Below, piece by piece: positions 1 to 7,205 of a stretch of 52,222 nucleotides of DNA (position 1 is its first letter; each line of letters starts with the position of its first letter). Origin of the DNA: Clostridia bacterium (GTDB lineage Bacteria > Bacillota > Clostridia > Christensenellales > Borkfalkiaceae); the NCBI GenBank assembly GCA_017399945.1, contig JAFQAQ010000008.1, forward strand, positions 1-52,222. The letters run 5' to 3'. The position numbers were made by a program, and so were the translations under genes. A model generated the notes under the pieces. The model was given only the letters and a program-made list of their open reading frames with translations, had not been told where the DNA came from and made no database searches.

Positions 1-10
1 CTTTTTTCAT
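1..10 (-). CDS. Partial leftward gene, start codon only
   Basis: Only an ATG and two lysine codons are visible before the window ends. The start is credible because a strong Shine-Dalgarno sequence (CGGAGGATTT on the minus strand, 11-20) lies directly in front of it and a near-consensus promoter lies at 59-87. The product cannot be named. Confidence 0.6.
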
Positions 11-80
11 AAATCCTCCGTTTGTTTTATTGGTTGCAACTGGCAGGTCGCAACTTTTATTATACACAAACGGAGGATTT
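11..80. repeat. 15-bp perfect inverted repeat overlapping RBS and promoter spacer
   Basis: Arms are 11-25 and 66-80, each 15 bp and perfectly complementary, separated by 40 bp. The left arm is the ribosome-binding site of the gene starting at 10. The right arm fills the spacer between the -35 and -10 boxes of the promoter at 59-87. Inside the loop a shorter pair (GTTGC 33-37, GCAAC 50-54) could form a small leader hairpin. Transcripts starting at the proximal promoter (about position 52) lack the upstream arm; read-through transcripts contain both arms. Confidence 0.85.
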
Positions 81-87
81 TACTCAA
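59..87 (-). promoter_or_regulatory. Sigma-A type promoter for the gene leaving the left edge
   Basis: On the minus strand the sequence reads TTGAGT (82-87), a 17-bp spacer, then TATAAT (59-64). The predicted start is near position 52, giving a leader of about 40 nt that carries the Shine-Dalgarno site at 11-20. Confidence 0.75.
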
Positions 88-104
88 CGGTAAACCTTTA
101 CTGG

Positions 105-130
105 ACCCCCAGACTATCTGGGGGTTTATT
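105..130 (+). terminator. GC-rich hairpin, possible terminator
   Basis: CCCCCAGA (106-113), a 3-nt loop, then TCTGGGGG (117-124), followed by TTTATTGTTT on the plus strand. The T-rich side faces the plus direction, but no plus-strand gene ends here, so its role is unclear. It lies between the trhP terminator and the promoter of the next leftward gene. Confidence 0.45.
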
Positions 131-140
131 GTTTACACAA

Positions 141-170
141 TAAAAAAGCGTTCGATTGAACGCTTTCTTT
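141..170 (-). terminator. Intrinsic terminator after trhP
   Basis: A 9-bp stem (145-153 with 158-166, loop GATT) is followed on the minus strand by a run of T. It lies about 11 nt past the trhP stop codon and would end the rnj-trmR-trhP transcript. Confidence 0.85.
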
Positions 171-180
171 GTTTAATTCT

Positions 181-1401
181 TTATACTTTTTTTCTTAATA
201 TATCCCCTTTGCTAAGCGGGATTTGGGTTTTGAAAGTTAAAATTTGTTGAACGAGTTTTGCGTCGGTAACTTCATTACCTTTGCTATCATACATTATAGG
301 AACTATTATACGTTGGTTAAAACTATCCGACGGGGAAAGCACTTCTAACTCGTCACCGGTAACGAAACGATTGCGCATTTCTACCGTAGCTATTCCGTTA
401 TCATTATCGTAATCAATAACGTTTGCAATAAATTTATGCGTGCCTTTACTTTGACTATCGTCGTAGTTTACCGTTCTATCGTTTTCACCTAACAAATAAG
501 CCGTGGTAAACTCACGATGAGCCGTCTTTTTAAGTTCAGTTTGAAATAATGGATTATTTTTATACTCGTCGCCTTGCAAATAATAAGCGTCTATCGCCCT
601 ACGATATGCGTTTACTACCGTTGCAAGATAATACTCGGATTTCATTCTACCCTCTATCTTAAACGAACACACGCCTGCTTTATCTAGTTGAGATATATAA
701 TCTAATAAGTTAAGATCTTTACTGTTTAGGATATAAGTTCCCCTATCGTCTTGTTCGATAGACATAAACTCTCCGTCAGAACCCTTTTCGCGTATTTCGT
801 AGTTCCATCTGCACGCTTGCACACATTCCCCACGATTACTACTTCTGCCCGTTCTGTAATCGGAAAGAAGACATCTTCCACTATACGATATACACATTGC
901 GCCGTGTATAAAGGTTTCTAGTTCCATATCCGAACAAGCTTGGTGTATTCGGTTTATTTCCGATAGAGATAATTCCCTTGCAAGTATTACCCTTTTTACC
1001 CCTTGTTGTTGCCAAAACTTTACCGTCATTGAGTTAAGAACGTTGGCTTGCGTGGAAACGTTTATGCTTAAATTTGGTGCGACTTGTCTTGCTAGATATA
1101 TTAATCCTGCATCGGACACGATTGCTCCGTCAACGCCAGTTTTTTCTAAAAACTTAAAATACTCTTCGGCAAGCGCAAAATCGTTATCCCTTGCTAAAAC
1201 GTTTACCGTAACGTATAGTTTTTTGCCTAGTTTATGCGCATAGTCGGTTGCTTGGACGATTTGCTCGTTAGTAAAGTTACCTGCAAGTGCGCGCAAAGAC
1301 AACTCTTTCCCCCCAACGTACACTGCGTCCGCACCGTAATAGAACGCCGTTTTAAGTTTTGACATATCGCCTGCTGGCGAAAGTAATTCTATTTTTCTCA
1401 T
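181..1401 (-). CDS. trhP: Peptidase U32 family tRNA hydroxylation protein TrhP
   Basis: The 406-residue protein carries the U32 family signature near residue 165-180 (ETFIHGAMCISYSGRC), with the conserved cysteines, and the family sequence FKIEGRMKS near residue 250. TrhP proteins act in the prephenate-dependent route that hydroxylates uridine 34 of some tRNAs to ho5U, despite the 'peptidase' family name. The length fits the longer of the two B. subtilis paralogues (YrrO). The ATG overlaps the stop of trmR by 4 nt (ATGA), and trmR encodes the methyltransferase of the next step, which supports the assignment. RlhA (23S rRNA hydroxylation) is the main alternative in this family but is larger. 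Confidence 0.85.
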   Translation of the reverse strand: MRKIELLSPAGDMSKLKTAFYYGADAVYVGGKELSLRALAGNFTNEQIVQATDYAHKLGKKLYVTVNVLARDNDFALAEEYFKFLEKTGVDGAIVSDAGLIYLARQVAPNLSINVSTQANVLNSMTVKFWQQQGVKRVILARELSLSEINRIHQACSDMELETFIHGAMCISYSGRCLLSDYRTGRSSNRGECVQACRWNYEIREKGSDGEFMSIEQDDRGTYILNSKDLNLLDYISQLDKAGVCSFKIEGRMKSEYYLATVVNAYRRAIDAYYLQGDEYKNNPLFQTELKKTAHREFTTAYLLGENDRTVNYDDSQSKGTHKFIANVIDYDNDNGIATVEMRNRFVTGDELEVLSPSDSFNQRIIVPIMYDSKGNEVTDAKLVQQILTFKTQIPLSKGDILRKKV

Positions 1402-1985
1402 TTTAGTTTTTCCGTTATGCTTACACCGTCTTCTATATCGTGAATTACGGTGCTATATCCTTGCGTTTTAGTCACTGCGTCTAAAAAATTTAGCATGCTG
1501 TTTTTGGTGGTATTAAATCTATGTGGCGTTTTAACTTTTCCGTTTACGTAGCCACGAAACAATACGTTGTCTGCAAACAACGTTCCACCGACGTTTAGAC
1601 AAGGCAAAAGATGTTGTGAATATTCGTAATAATGCCCCTTAGGTCCGTCCAAAAATATAAAGTCGTAAGTGCCCGTTAACAGTGGAAGTATTTCGGACGC
1701 GTCGCCGATAAGTATCTTCGCCCTATCTTCCACGCCGAATAATTTGTAATTCTCTTTTGCAATCTGCACTTTTTCTTCGTCGATTTCTATGCCGGTAAGT
1801 TTGGCGTTTGGACTTTCTAAAAGCATTGATATTCCCGATAGTCCTACGTTTACACCCACTTCTAGTATAGATAACGGCTTTTTTTCTCTTACGGTTTTTA
1901 AAAGCAATTTATACGACTCGTCCCTTAAAATAGGCTCTCCGTTTAGTTTTGCCTTTTCCCTTAACGTTAAAATTCTCTCGTCCAA
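1398..1985 (-). CDS. trmR: tRNA 5-hydroxyuridine methyltransferase TrmR (O-methyltransferase)
   Basis: This 195-residue class I SAM-dependent O-methyltransferase shows motif I near residue 40 (ILEVGVNVGLSG), an acidic residue after strand 2 (GIEIDE) and the metal-site region FIFLDGPKGHY near residue 110, followed by FADNVLF. TrmR (YrrM in B. subtilis) methylates ho5U34 to mo5U34. It sits between rnj (1-nt gap) and trhP (ATGA overlap), matching the conserved trmR-trhP pairing of Firmicutes. The family resembles catechol O-methyltransferases, so function rests partly on neighbourhood. Confidence 0.83.
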   Translation of the reverse strand: MDERILTLREKAKLNGEPILRDESYKLLLKTVREKKPLSILEVGVNVGLSGISMLLESPNAKLTGIEIDEEKVQIAKENYKLFGVEDRAKILIGDASEILPLLTGTYDFIFLDGPKGHYYEYSQHLLPCLNVGGTLFADNVLFRGYVNGKVKTPHRFNTTKNSMLNFLDAVTKTQGYSTVIHDIEDGVSITEKLK

Positions 1986-1986
1986 T

Positions 1987-3759
1987 TTATATCACCATTA
2001 CCACTGGTATAATTACCGGATTTTTCTTGGTTAGTTTGAATATATAATTTTTTAACGTTCTCCGAATCATTGCCGAAAGTTCGTTTTCGTCCCTTACCGC
2101 CCTTAAATCAGTTTTATCTAATACGTGCGCTAAATTAGACTTGCATTCGTTTATCATATCTTCGCTAAAAACCAAGCCTTTCGCTATAATTTCTAAGGAA
2201 TTTAATTGCGCGGTAAACTCGTCGAAACCAGCTACTGCAACCACCAAGCCGTCTTCGGCTAAATGTATTCTATCTCTTAATACGAAACTGTCTTCTCCGT
2301 CTATTCCAACCCCGTCCACAAACCTTGAACCTGCTTTTACCTTTTCACCGCGTTTTATGGTGTTTTTAGTAAGTTCAACCGAATCGCCTATTTCGGCTAT
2401 CATGGTTTGAGATTGTTTCATACCAAGGCTTTGGGCTAGTTGAACGTGTTTTTTAAGGTGGCGATATTCGCCGTGTACGGGTATGAAAAACTTGGGTTTA
2501 ATTAAACTGTGCAAGGTCCTAAGTTCCCCACGGCACGCGTGACCTGAAACGTGAATTGGCTCTAACGTTTCGTATACGACTTCCGCACCCAACCTATAAA
2601 GATTGTTTATTACCCCGTAAATCATTTTTTCGTTGCCCGGAATTACCGACGCACTTATAACTACCGTGTCGTTTTCGCCAATAGTAACGCGATTAAATTC
2701 CCCACTTGCCATACGCGTAAGCGCACTCATCGGTTCGCCCTGAGTTCCCGTTGAAACGATTACTATTTGTTCGTTTTTATAGTTTTTGATTTGTTCTAAA
2801 TCGATAATTAAGTTCTCTGGAATTTTAAGCTCGCCTATCTTAGCCGCCGCCTCGGCGATATTTATCATACTCCTTCCCGAAAAAGCGACCTTTCTTTTAT
2901 ATTTTTTAGCAAAATCTAAAATCTGTTGTAGTCTATGCACGTTAGAAGCAAAAGTCGCTATTATTAAACGACGTTTCGCATTGTCCGAAAAAACGTGACC
3001 TAGCGTATCTTTAACCACCGATTCACTCATAGTAGTCCCTTCGATTTCTATGTTGGTAGAATCAGCCATTAAAAGTAAAACGCCTTTTTTGCCTATTTCC
3101 GAAATACGCGTTAAATCCATCGTTTCGCCTGCAACGGGAGTGAAGTCTATCTTGAAATCGCCCGAGTGGAATACCACGCCGACGGGAGTGGTAATCGACA
3201 ACGCCACAGCGCCTGCTATCGAGTGGTTTACGTTGATAAATTCTATGGTAAAACACCCGAGTTTTATTACGCTAGAAGGTTTTACGCAATTTAATACTGC
3301 TTGGTTAAGTTTATGTTCTTTTAGTTTATTTTCAATTAAAGTTAAAGTTAGTTTTGTGCCGTAGACGGGTGCGTTGATTTCTTTTAGGATATAAGGAAGT
3401 CCACCTATATGGTCTTCGTGTCCGTGAGTTATCACTATGCCCTTAATTCTATTTTTGTTGTTTTCTAAATAAGAGGCGTCTGGAATTACTAAATCCACGC
3501 CCGGCATATTTGCGCCCGGAAAGGTTAACCCAGCGTCTATAACTATCATATCCTTGCCGTATTCAAGCACGGTCATGTTTTTACCGATTTCGCCAACCCC
3601 GCCTAAAAAGCTTACCTTTAACGCTTTTTCAGGTTTCGCCACACCATTATGCTTGTCTTTGAACTTTTTATCGGTCTTTTTGGACTTCTTTTTATCAAAT
3701 GATTTTAAACGACCTTTGTTTTTTTCGTTTGTAGAAAGTCCTTTATTTTCTTTTTTCAA
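1987..3759 (-). CDS. rnj: Ribonuclease J
   Basis: This 590-residue protein is a metallo-beta-lactamase/beta-CASP ribonuclease. The zinc motif HGHEDHIGG lies near residue 111, GEIGKN near residue 56, and the beta-CASP region with STGTQGEP and PVHGEYRHL follows. RNase J acts as an endonuclease and 5'-3' exonuclease in mRNA turnover and rRNA maturation in bacteria without RNase E. The first ~45 residues form a lysine-rich, probably disordered extension absent from B. subtilis RNase J1. The ATG is preceded by AAGGAG at good spacing. It is the first gene of the rnj-trmR-trhP transcript, with its own promoter at 3815-3843. Confidence 0.95.
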   Translation of the reverse strand: MKKENKGLSTNEKNKGRLKSFDKKKSKKTDKKFKDKHNGVAKPEKALKVSFLGGVGEIGKNMTVLEYGKDMIVIDAGLTFPGANMPGVDLVIPDASYLENNKNRIKGIVITHGHEDHIGGLPYILKEINAPVYGTKLTLTLIENKLKEHKLNQAVLNCVKPSSVIKLGCFTIEFINVNHSIAGAVALSITTPVGVVFHSGDFKIDFTPVAGETMDLTRISEIGKKGVLLLMADSTNIEIEGTTMSESVVKDTLGHVFSDNAKRRLIIATFASNVHRLQQILDFAKKYKRKVAFSGRSMINIAEAAAKIGELKIPENLIIDLEQIKNYKNEQIVIVSTGTQGEPMSALTRMASGEFNRVTIGENDTVVISASVIPGNEKMIYGVINNLYRLGAEVVYETLEPIHVSGHACRGELRTLHSLIKPKFFIPVHGEYRHLKKHVQLAQSLGMKQSQTMIAEIGDSVELTKNTIKRGEKVKAGSRFVDGVGIDGEDSFVLRDRIHLAEDGLVVAVAGFDEFTAQLNSLEIIAKGLVFSEDMINECKSNLAHVLDKTDLRAVRDENELSAMIRRTLKNYIFKLTKKNPVIIPVVMVI

Positions 3760-3771
3760 ATTATCTCCTTA

Positions 3772-3793
3772 TTCATTCGGCGTTGCCGATGAA
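3772..3793 (-). promoter_or_regulatory. Leader hairpin in front of rnj
   Basis: TTCATTCGGC (3772-3781) and GCCGATGAA (3785-3793) pair with a single bulged T and a 3-nt loop. In the rnj transcript this hairpin lies just upstream of the Shine-Dalgarno site. It could affect rnj translation or mRNA stability, but nothing here proves a role. Confidence 0.45.
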
Positions 3794-3814
3794 ATTATTT
3801 TTCGTTTTTTGTTT

Positions 3815-3843
3815 ATTATACACTCTTTTACTTAAAAAGTAAA
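3815..3843 (-). promoter_or_regulatory. Promoter of the rnj operon
   Basis: Minus-strand TTTACT (3838-3843), 17-bp spacer, TATAAT (3815-3820). The predicted leader is about 48 nt. Confidence 0.65.
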
Positions 3844-3894
3844 TCGTATTGGGAGTTTAGGGCAAATTATTTATTAAAACGGGGGTTAATTCGC

Positions 3895-3923
3895 TTGAAA
3901 AAAAGGTCGTAAAAGAGTATACT
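3895..3923 (+). promoter_or_regulatory. Promoter of serC-serA
   Basis: TTGAAA (3895-3900), 17-bp spacer, TATACT (3918-3923). Transcription would start near 3930, leaving a leader of about 58 nt. Confidence 0.75.
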
Positions 3924-3932
3924 ATACCTAAA

Positions 3933-3950
3933 TTAATCTTTTAAGATTAA
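3933..3950 (+). promoter_or_regulatory. Palindrome at the serC transcription start
   Basis: TTAATCTT-TT-AAGATTAA is an 8-bp perfect inverted repeat just downstream of the predicted start. Its place suits an operator for a repressor of serine synthesis. It is too AT-rich to be a strong hairpin and has no terminator T-run. Confidence 0.55.
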
Positions 3951-3987
3951 GTTTTACTTATAAAAAATTTCTTTAAGGAGTTTAACT

Positions 3988-5061
3988 ATGAGAGTATATA
4001 ATTTCGCAGCTGGTCCTTCTACTTTACCTTTGCCCGTTCTAGAACAAGCACAAAAAGAACTTTTGGACTTTAACGGTACCGGTATGAGTATTACCGAAAT
4101 GAGCCACAGAAGTAAGCCTTTTATGGCTGTTAACGAAGAGGCTAACGCTCTTTTAAGAGAGCTTATGAATATCCCCGACGATTATTCCGTTCTTTTCGTT
4201 CAAGGTGGCGCGTCTCAACAATTTGCAGCCGTTCCGCTAAACCTTATGAAAAACGGCAAAGCCGATTATATCATTACCGGTAACTTCGCACAAAAGGCTT
4301 TTGAAGAAGGTCAAAAGTACGGAGACGTTTTTGCTGCCGCTTCGTCAAAAGAAGCTAACTATACTTATATCCCTGATATGAATCAAGTTAAGTTCCGTGA
4401 TGGTATAGATTACGTTCACTTTACTTATAACAACACTATTTTCGGTTCTAGATTTACCCAACTTCCTAAAACCAACGCTACCCTAGTTACCGATATGAGT
4501 TCTTGTATTTTAAGTGAAGAAGTCGACGTTTCTAAGTTCGGTCTTATTTACGCAGGCGCACAAAAAAATATTGCGCCCGCAGGCGTTACCATAGTTATAG
4601 TTAAAAAAGAATTGCTCGGTCAACACATGCCGATTACCCCCACTATGCTCCGTTACGATATCCAAGATAAGAACGACAGTCTTTACAACACCCCACCTTG
4701 TTTCTCTATCTATATGTCTTTGTTAGTATTTAGATGGTTAAAGAGTTTAGGTGGCGTGTCTGCTATTCAAAAGATCAACGAAGAAAAGGCTAAAATGCTT
4801 TATGATTTTATCGACAACTCCTCTCTTTACACCAACAAGGTTGCTGTTAAAGACCGTTCCATTATGAACGTACCTTTCGTTACCGGCAGCGAGGAATTAG
4901 ACGCTAAATTCGTTAAGGAAGCTACTGCTAACGGTCTCGTTTCCCTTAAAGGTCACAGAGTTACCGGCGGTATGAGAGCTTCTATTTACAACGCTATGCC
5001 CGTTGAAGGCGTTAAGGCGCTTATCGACTTTATGAAAAAATTCGAATTGGAGAATAAATAA
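3988..5061 (+). CDS. serC: Phosphoserine aminotransferase SerC
   Basis: This 357-residue PLP-dependent class V aminotransferase converts 3-phosphohydroxypyruvate and glutamate to O-phosphoserine. The start shows the family pattern NFAAGPSTLP, followed by GTGMSITEMSHRS, and the PLP-lysine region is GAQKNIAPAG near residue 195. AAGGAG precedes the ATG by 7 nt. It is followed after 2 nt by serA, whose product makes its substrate, so the pair forms the first two steps of serine synthesis. No phosphoserine phosphatase (serB) is visible in the window. Confidence 0.97.
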   Translation: MRVYNFAAGPSTLPLPVLEQAQKELLDFNGTGMSITEMSHRSKPFMAVNEEANALLRELMNIPDDYSVLFVQGGASQQFAAVPLNLMKNGKADYIITGNFAQKAFEEGQKYGDVFAAASSKEANYTYIPDMNQVKFRDGIDYVHFTYNNTIFGSRFTQLPKTNATLVTDMSSCILSEEVDVSKFGLIYAGAQKNIAPAGVTIVIVKKELLGQHMPITPTMLRYDIQDKNDSLYNTPPCFSIYMSLLVFRWLKSLGGVSAIQKINEEKAKMLYDFIDNSSLYTNKVAVKDRSIMNVPFVTGSEELDAKFVKEATANGLVSLKGHRVTGGMRASIYNAMPVEGVKALIDFMKKFELENK

Positions 5062-5063
5062 TC

Positions 5064-6230
5064 ATGAAAAATATTCTTACCCTAAACTCTATCAGCCCCG
5101 TTATTAACGATATTTTCGACAAGTCCTATAACGTTTCGGCTGACTGCGATAAACCCGTTGGTATTATGCTTCGCTCGTTCAAAATGCACGATTACGAGCT
5201 TGATCAAAACACCGTTGCCGTTGCAAGGGCAGGCGCAGGCGTTAACAACATTCCCGTTGAAAAATACGCTGAACAAGGCGTTGTAGTTTTTAACACCCCC
5301 GGCGCAAACGCAAACGCCGTTAAAGAATTAGTTCTTGCCGGTCTTTTGTTGGGTTCTAGAAAAATCGTTGACGCTATCGATTGGGTTAAAACCCTTAAAG
5401 GTAAGGGCGACGAAGTTGGCAAACTTGTTGAAAAAGGTAAGTCTAATTTCGGTGGTTATGAAATTAAAGGCAAAAAACTTGGCGTTATCGGTCTTGGCGC
5501 TATCGGCGCGTTAGTTGCCAACGCAGGCGATAAACTAGGCATGAGCGTTATCGGTTACGACCCCTTCTTGTCGGTTGACGCGGCTCTTCGTCTTTCTACG
5601 CACGTTAAGGTTGTTAAGAGTTTAGACGTGTTGTTTGAAGAATGTGATTACATTACTTTACACATCCCTTATATCGCTAACCAAAACAAGGGATTTATTA
5701 ACGCCGAAGCGCTTAGCAAAATGAAAAACGGCGTGGTTATTATTAACTGTGCTCGTGGAGAACTTATTGATAACGGCGATATGATTACCGCAGTTAACTC
5801 CGGCAAAGTTGCTAGATACGTTTGCGATTTCCCCGCAGATGAAATTATCGGAATAGAAAATATCGTTTGTATTCCCCACCTTGGCGCTTCTACCGAAGAA
5901 GCAGAAGATAACTGCGCTGTTATGGCGTCTAAACAACTTATCGATTATATCGAAAACGGTAATATTATTAACAGCGTTAATTACCCTGCTTGCTCAATGC
6001 CAAGAACCACTGATTTTAGATTAGTTATTTTACACAAGAATATCAATAATATTCTTGCTCAAATTACTACGGTCGTTGGTAACGAAGGCATTAACATTTC
6101 TAACATGAGTAACAAGAGTCGTGGCGATTACGCCGTTACTATTCTCGACACCGACGTTGAAGTTTCCGAACAATCTATTAAACATATTCAAGACGTTGAC
6201 GGAATTATTAAGGTTAGAGAAATTAGATAA
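5064..6230 (+). CDS. serA: D-3-phosphoglycerate dehydrogenase SerA
   Basis: This 388-residue NAD-dependent dehydrogenase oxidises 3-phosphoglycerate. The nucleotide-binding motif GLGAIGALVANAGDKLG is near residue 142, followed by INCARGELID and the catalytic His region HLGASTEEAEDN. The last ~75 residues form an ACT domain (from about LHKNINNILAQI), which normally binds serine for feedback inhibition. The long intervening ASB domain of some SerA proteins is absent, so this is the short ACT-only form. It begins 2 nt after serC and ends before a bidirectional terminator. Confidence 0.95.
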   Translation: MKNILTLNSISPVINDIFDKSYNVSADCDKPVGIMLRSFKMHDYELDQNTVAVARAGAGVNNIPVEKYAEQGVVVFNTPGANANAVKELVLAGLLLGSRKIVDAIDWVKTLKGKGDEVGKLVEKGKSNFGGYEIKGKKLGVIGLGAIGALVANAGDKLGMSVIGYDPFLSVDAALRLSTHVKVVKSLDVLFEECDYITLHIPYIANQNKGFINAEALSKMKNGVVIINCARGELIDNGDMITAVNSGKVARYVCDFPADEIIGIENIVCIPHLGASTEEAEDNCAVMASKQLIDYIENGNIINSVNYPACSMPRTTDFRLVILHKNINNILAQITTVVGNEGINISNMSNKSRGDYAVTILDTDVEVSEQSIKHIQDVDGIIKVREIR

Positions 6231-6245
6231 TCATCTTTATAAATT

Positions 6246-6282
6246 AAAAGGCTTTTGCAAAATGCAAAAGCCTTTTTTATTT
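6246..6282. terminator. Bidirectional terminator between serA and the methyltransferase gene
   Basis: A 13-bp stem (about 6247-6259 with 6263-6275) with a 3-nt loop is flanked by A-runs on the left and T-runs on the right, so it can stop transcription from both convergent genes. Confidence 0.9.
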
Positions 6283-6289
6283 TTACTTT

Positions 6290-7204
6290 TTAGTTAGGTC
6301 TTGAATTGCGTTCATAGAACACGCCGTCTTCGTAGCCTTGTATGGTTTTATCTTTTTCGGCTTGTTCTAAACGATACTCACCCCAAGCGCAATAAAGGGG
6401 ATTTTGTTCTATACCAATATATTTTCTTCCTAGTTTTTTTGCAACCACGCTCGTTGTTAAACTGCCAGCAAAGGGATCTAGAACTAAATCTCCGACGTTA
6501 GTGCTTGCTAGTATTAGTTTTGCAATTAATTTTTCGGGTTTTTGAGTCGGGTGGGCGGTGTTTTCAGCCATCGACCAATAGGGCACGGATATGTCGTCCC
6601 AAAAATTCGAGGGGCAAGTATTTCTATACTTTCCTTTATCCGTTTGCTCCCAGTCTTTGGGCGCGCCGTCTTGTTTATAAGGAGCAAGAACTTTCTTGCG
6701 TTGTTTTACTGCGTTGAGATTGAAAACGTAGTCATCTGAAACGGTCGCAAAGAAAATATCTTCCATAGAATTTTTCCAATTTGCTTTTGCGCCTCTACCC
6801 TTTTCCCTTTGCCAAGTAATACGGTTTCTTACGGTAAAATATTCACAAAGCACTTTTCCAATTACGATTGAACTTTCCCAATCGCAACAAACGTATACAC
6901 TTGCCGTTGGTTTTAGTTTTGGCGTTACGGCGTTTAGCCAATTACGTGTGTATTCTTCGTATTCTTCCATACCCGTTTTTTTGAACTTTTTGCCGTGAAA
7001 GGTTTTGTTCATATTATAGGGTGGATCGACCACTAATAAGTCTATGGAATTGTTTTGGATTTTAGTTAGCGCAACAAGGGCGTCACCGTTAACCGTGCTG
7101 TTTCCTTTTATTTGGTCTATCTTTTTGGGTTTTATGCAACGGGCAAGGTATTTTTCCCCTTGTTCTATACTAAAATCAATAGTTTTATTTCTTATAGATT
7201 TCAT
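6290..7204 (-). CDS. Orphan DNA methyltransferase (N6-adenine/N4-cytosine, beta class)
   Basis: The 304-residue protein has the amino-methyltransferase motif DPPY at residues 60-63, the region HPTQKPEKL near 222-230, and SAM motif I as DPFAGSLTT at 243-251. The order (catalytic motif first, SAM motif last) is that of the beta class. Motif I usually reads DPFxGSGTT; here Leu replaces the second Gly. There is no separate target-recognition domain beyond the short middle region, and no restriction enzyme gene nearby, so it is best called an orphan methylase. The gene starts 1 nt after the rho stop, with no Shine-Dalgarno site seen. Target sequence cannot be read from the protein. Confidence 0.88.
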   Translation of the reverse strand: MKSIRNKTIDFSIEQGEKYLARCIKPKKIDQIKGNSTVNGDALVALTKIQNNSIDLLVVDPPYNMNKTFHGKKFKKTGMEEYEEYTRNWLNAVTPKLKPTASVYVCCDWESSIVIGKVLCEYFTVRNRITWQREKGRGAKANWKNSMEDIFFATVSDDYVFNLNAVKQRKKVLAPYKQDGAPKDWEQTDKGKYRNTCPSNFWDDISVPYWSMAENTAHPTQKPEKLIAKLILASTNVGDLVLDPFAGSLTTSVVAKKLGRKYIGIEQNPLYCAWGEYRLEQAEKDKTIQGYEDGVFYERNSRPN

Positions 7205-7205
7205 T

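Noticed and set aside
6290-7204. Restriction-modification system
   Set aside because: No nuclease or specificity-subunit gene flanks the methyltransferase; neighbours are rho and serA.
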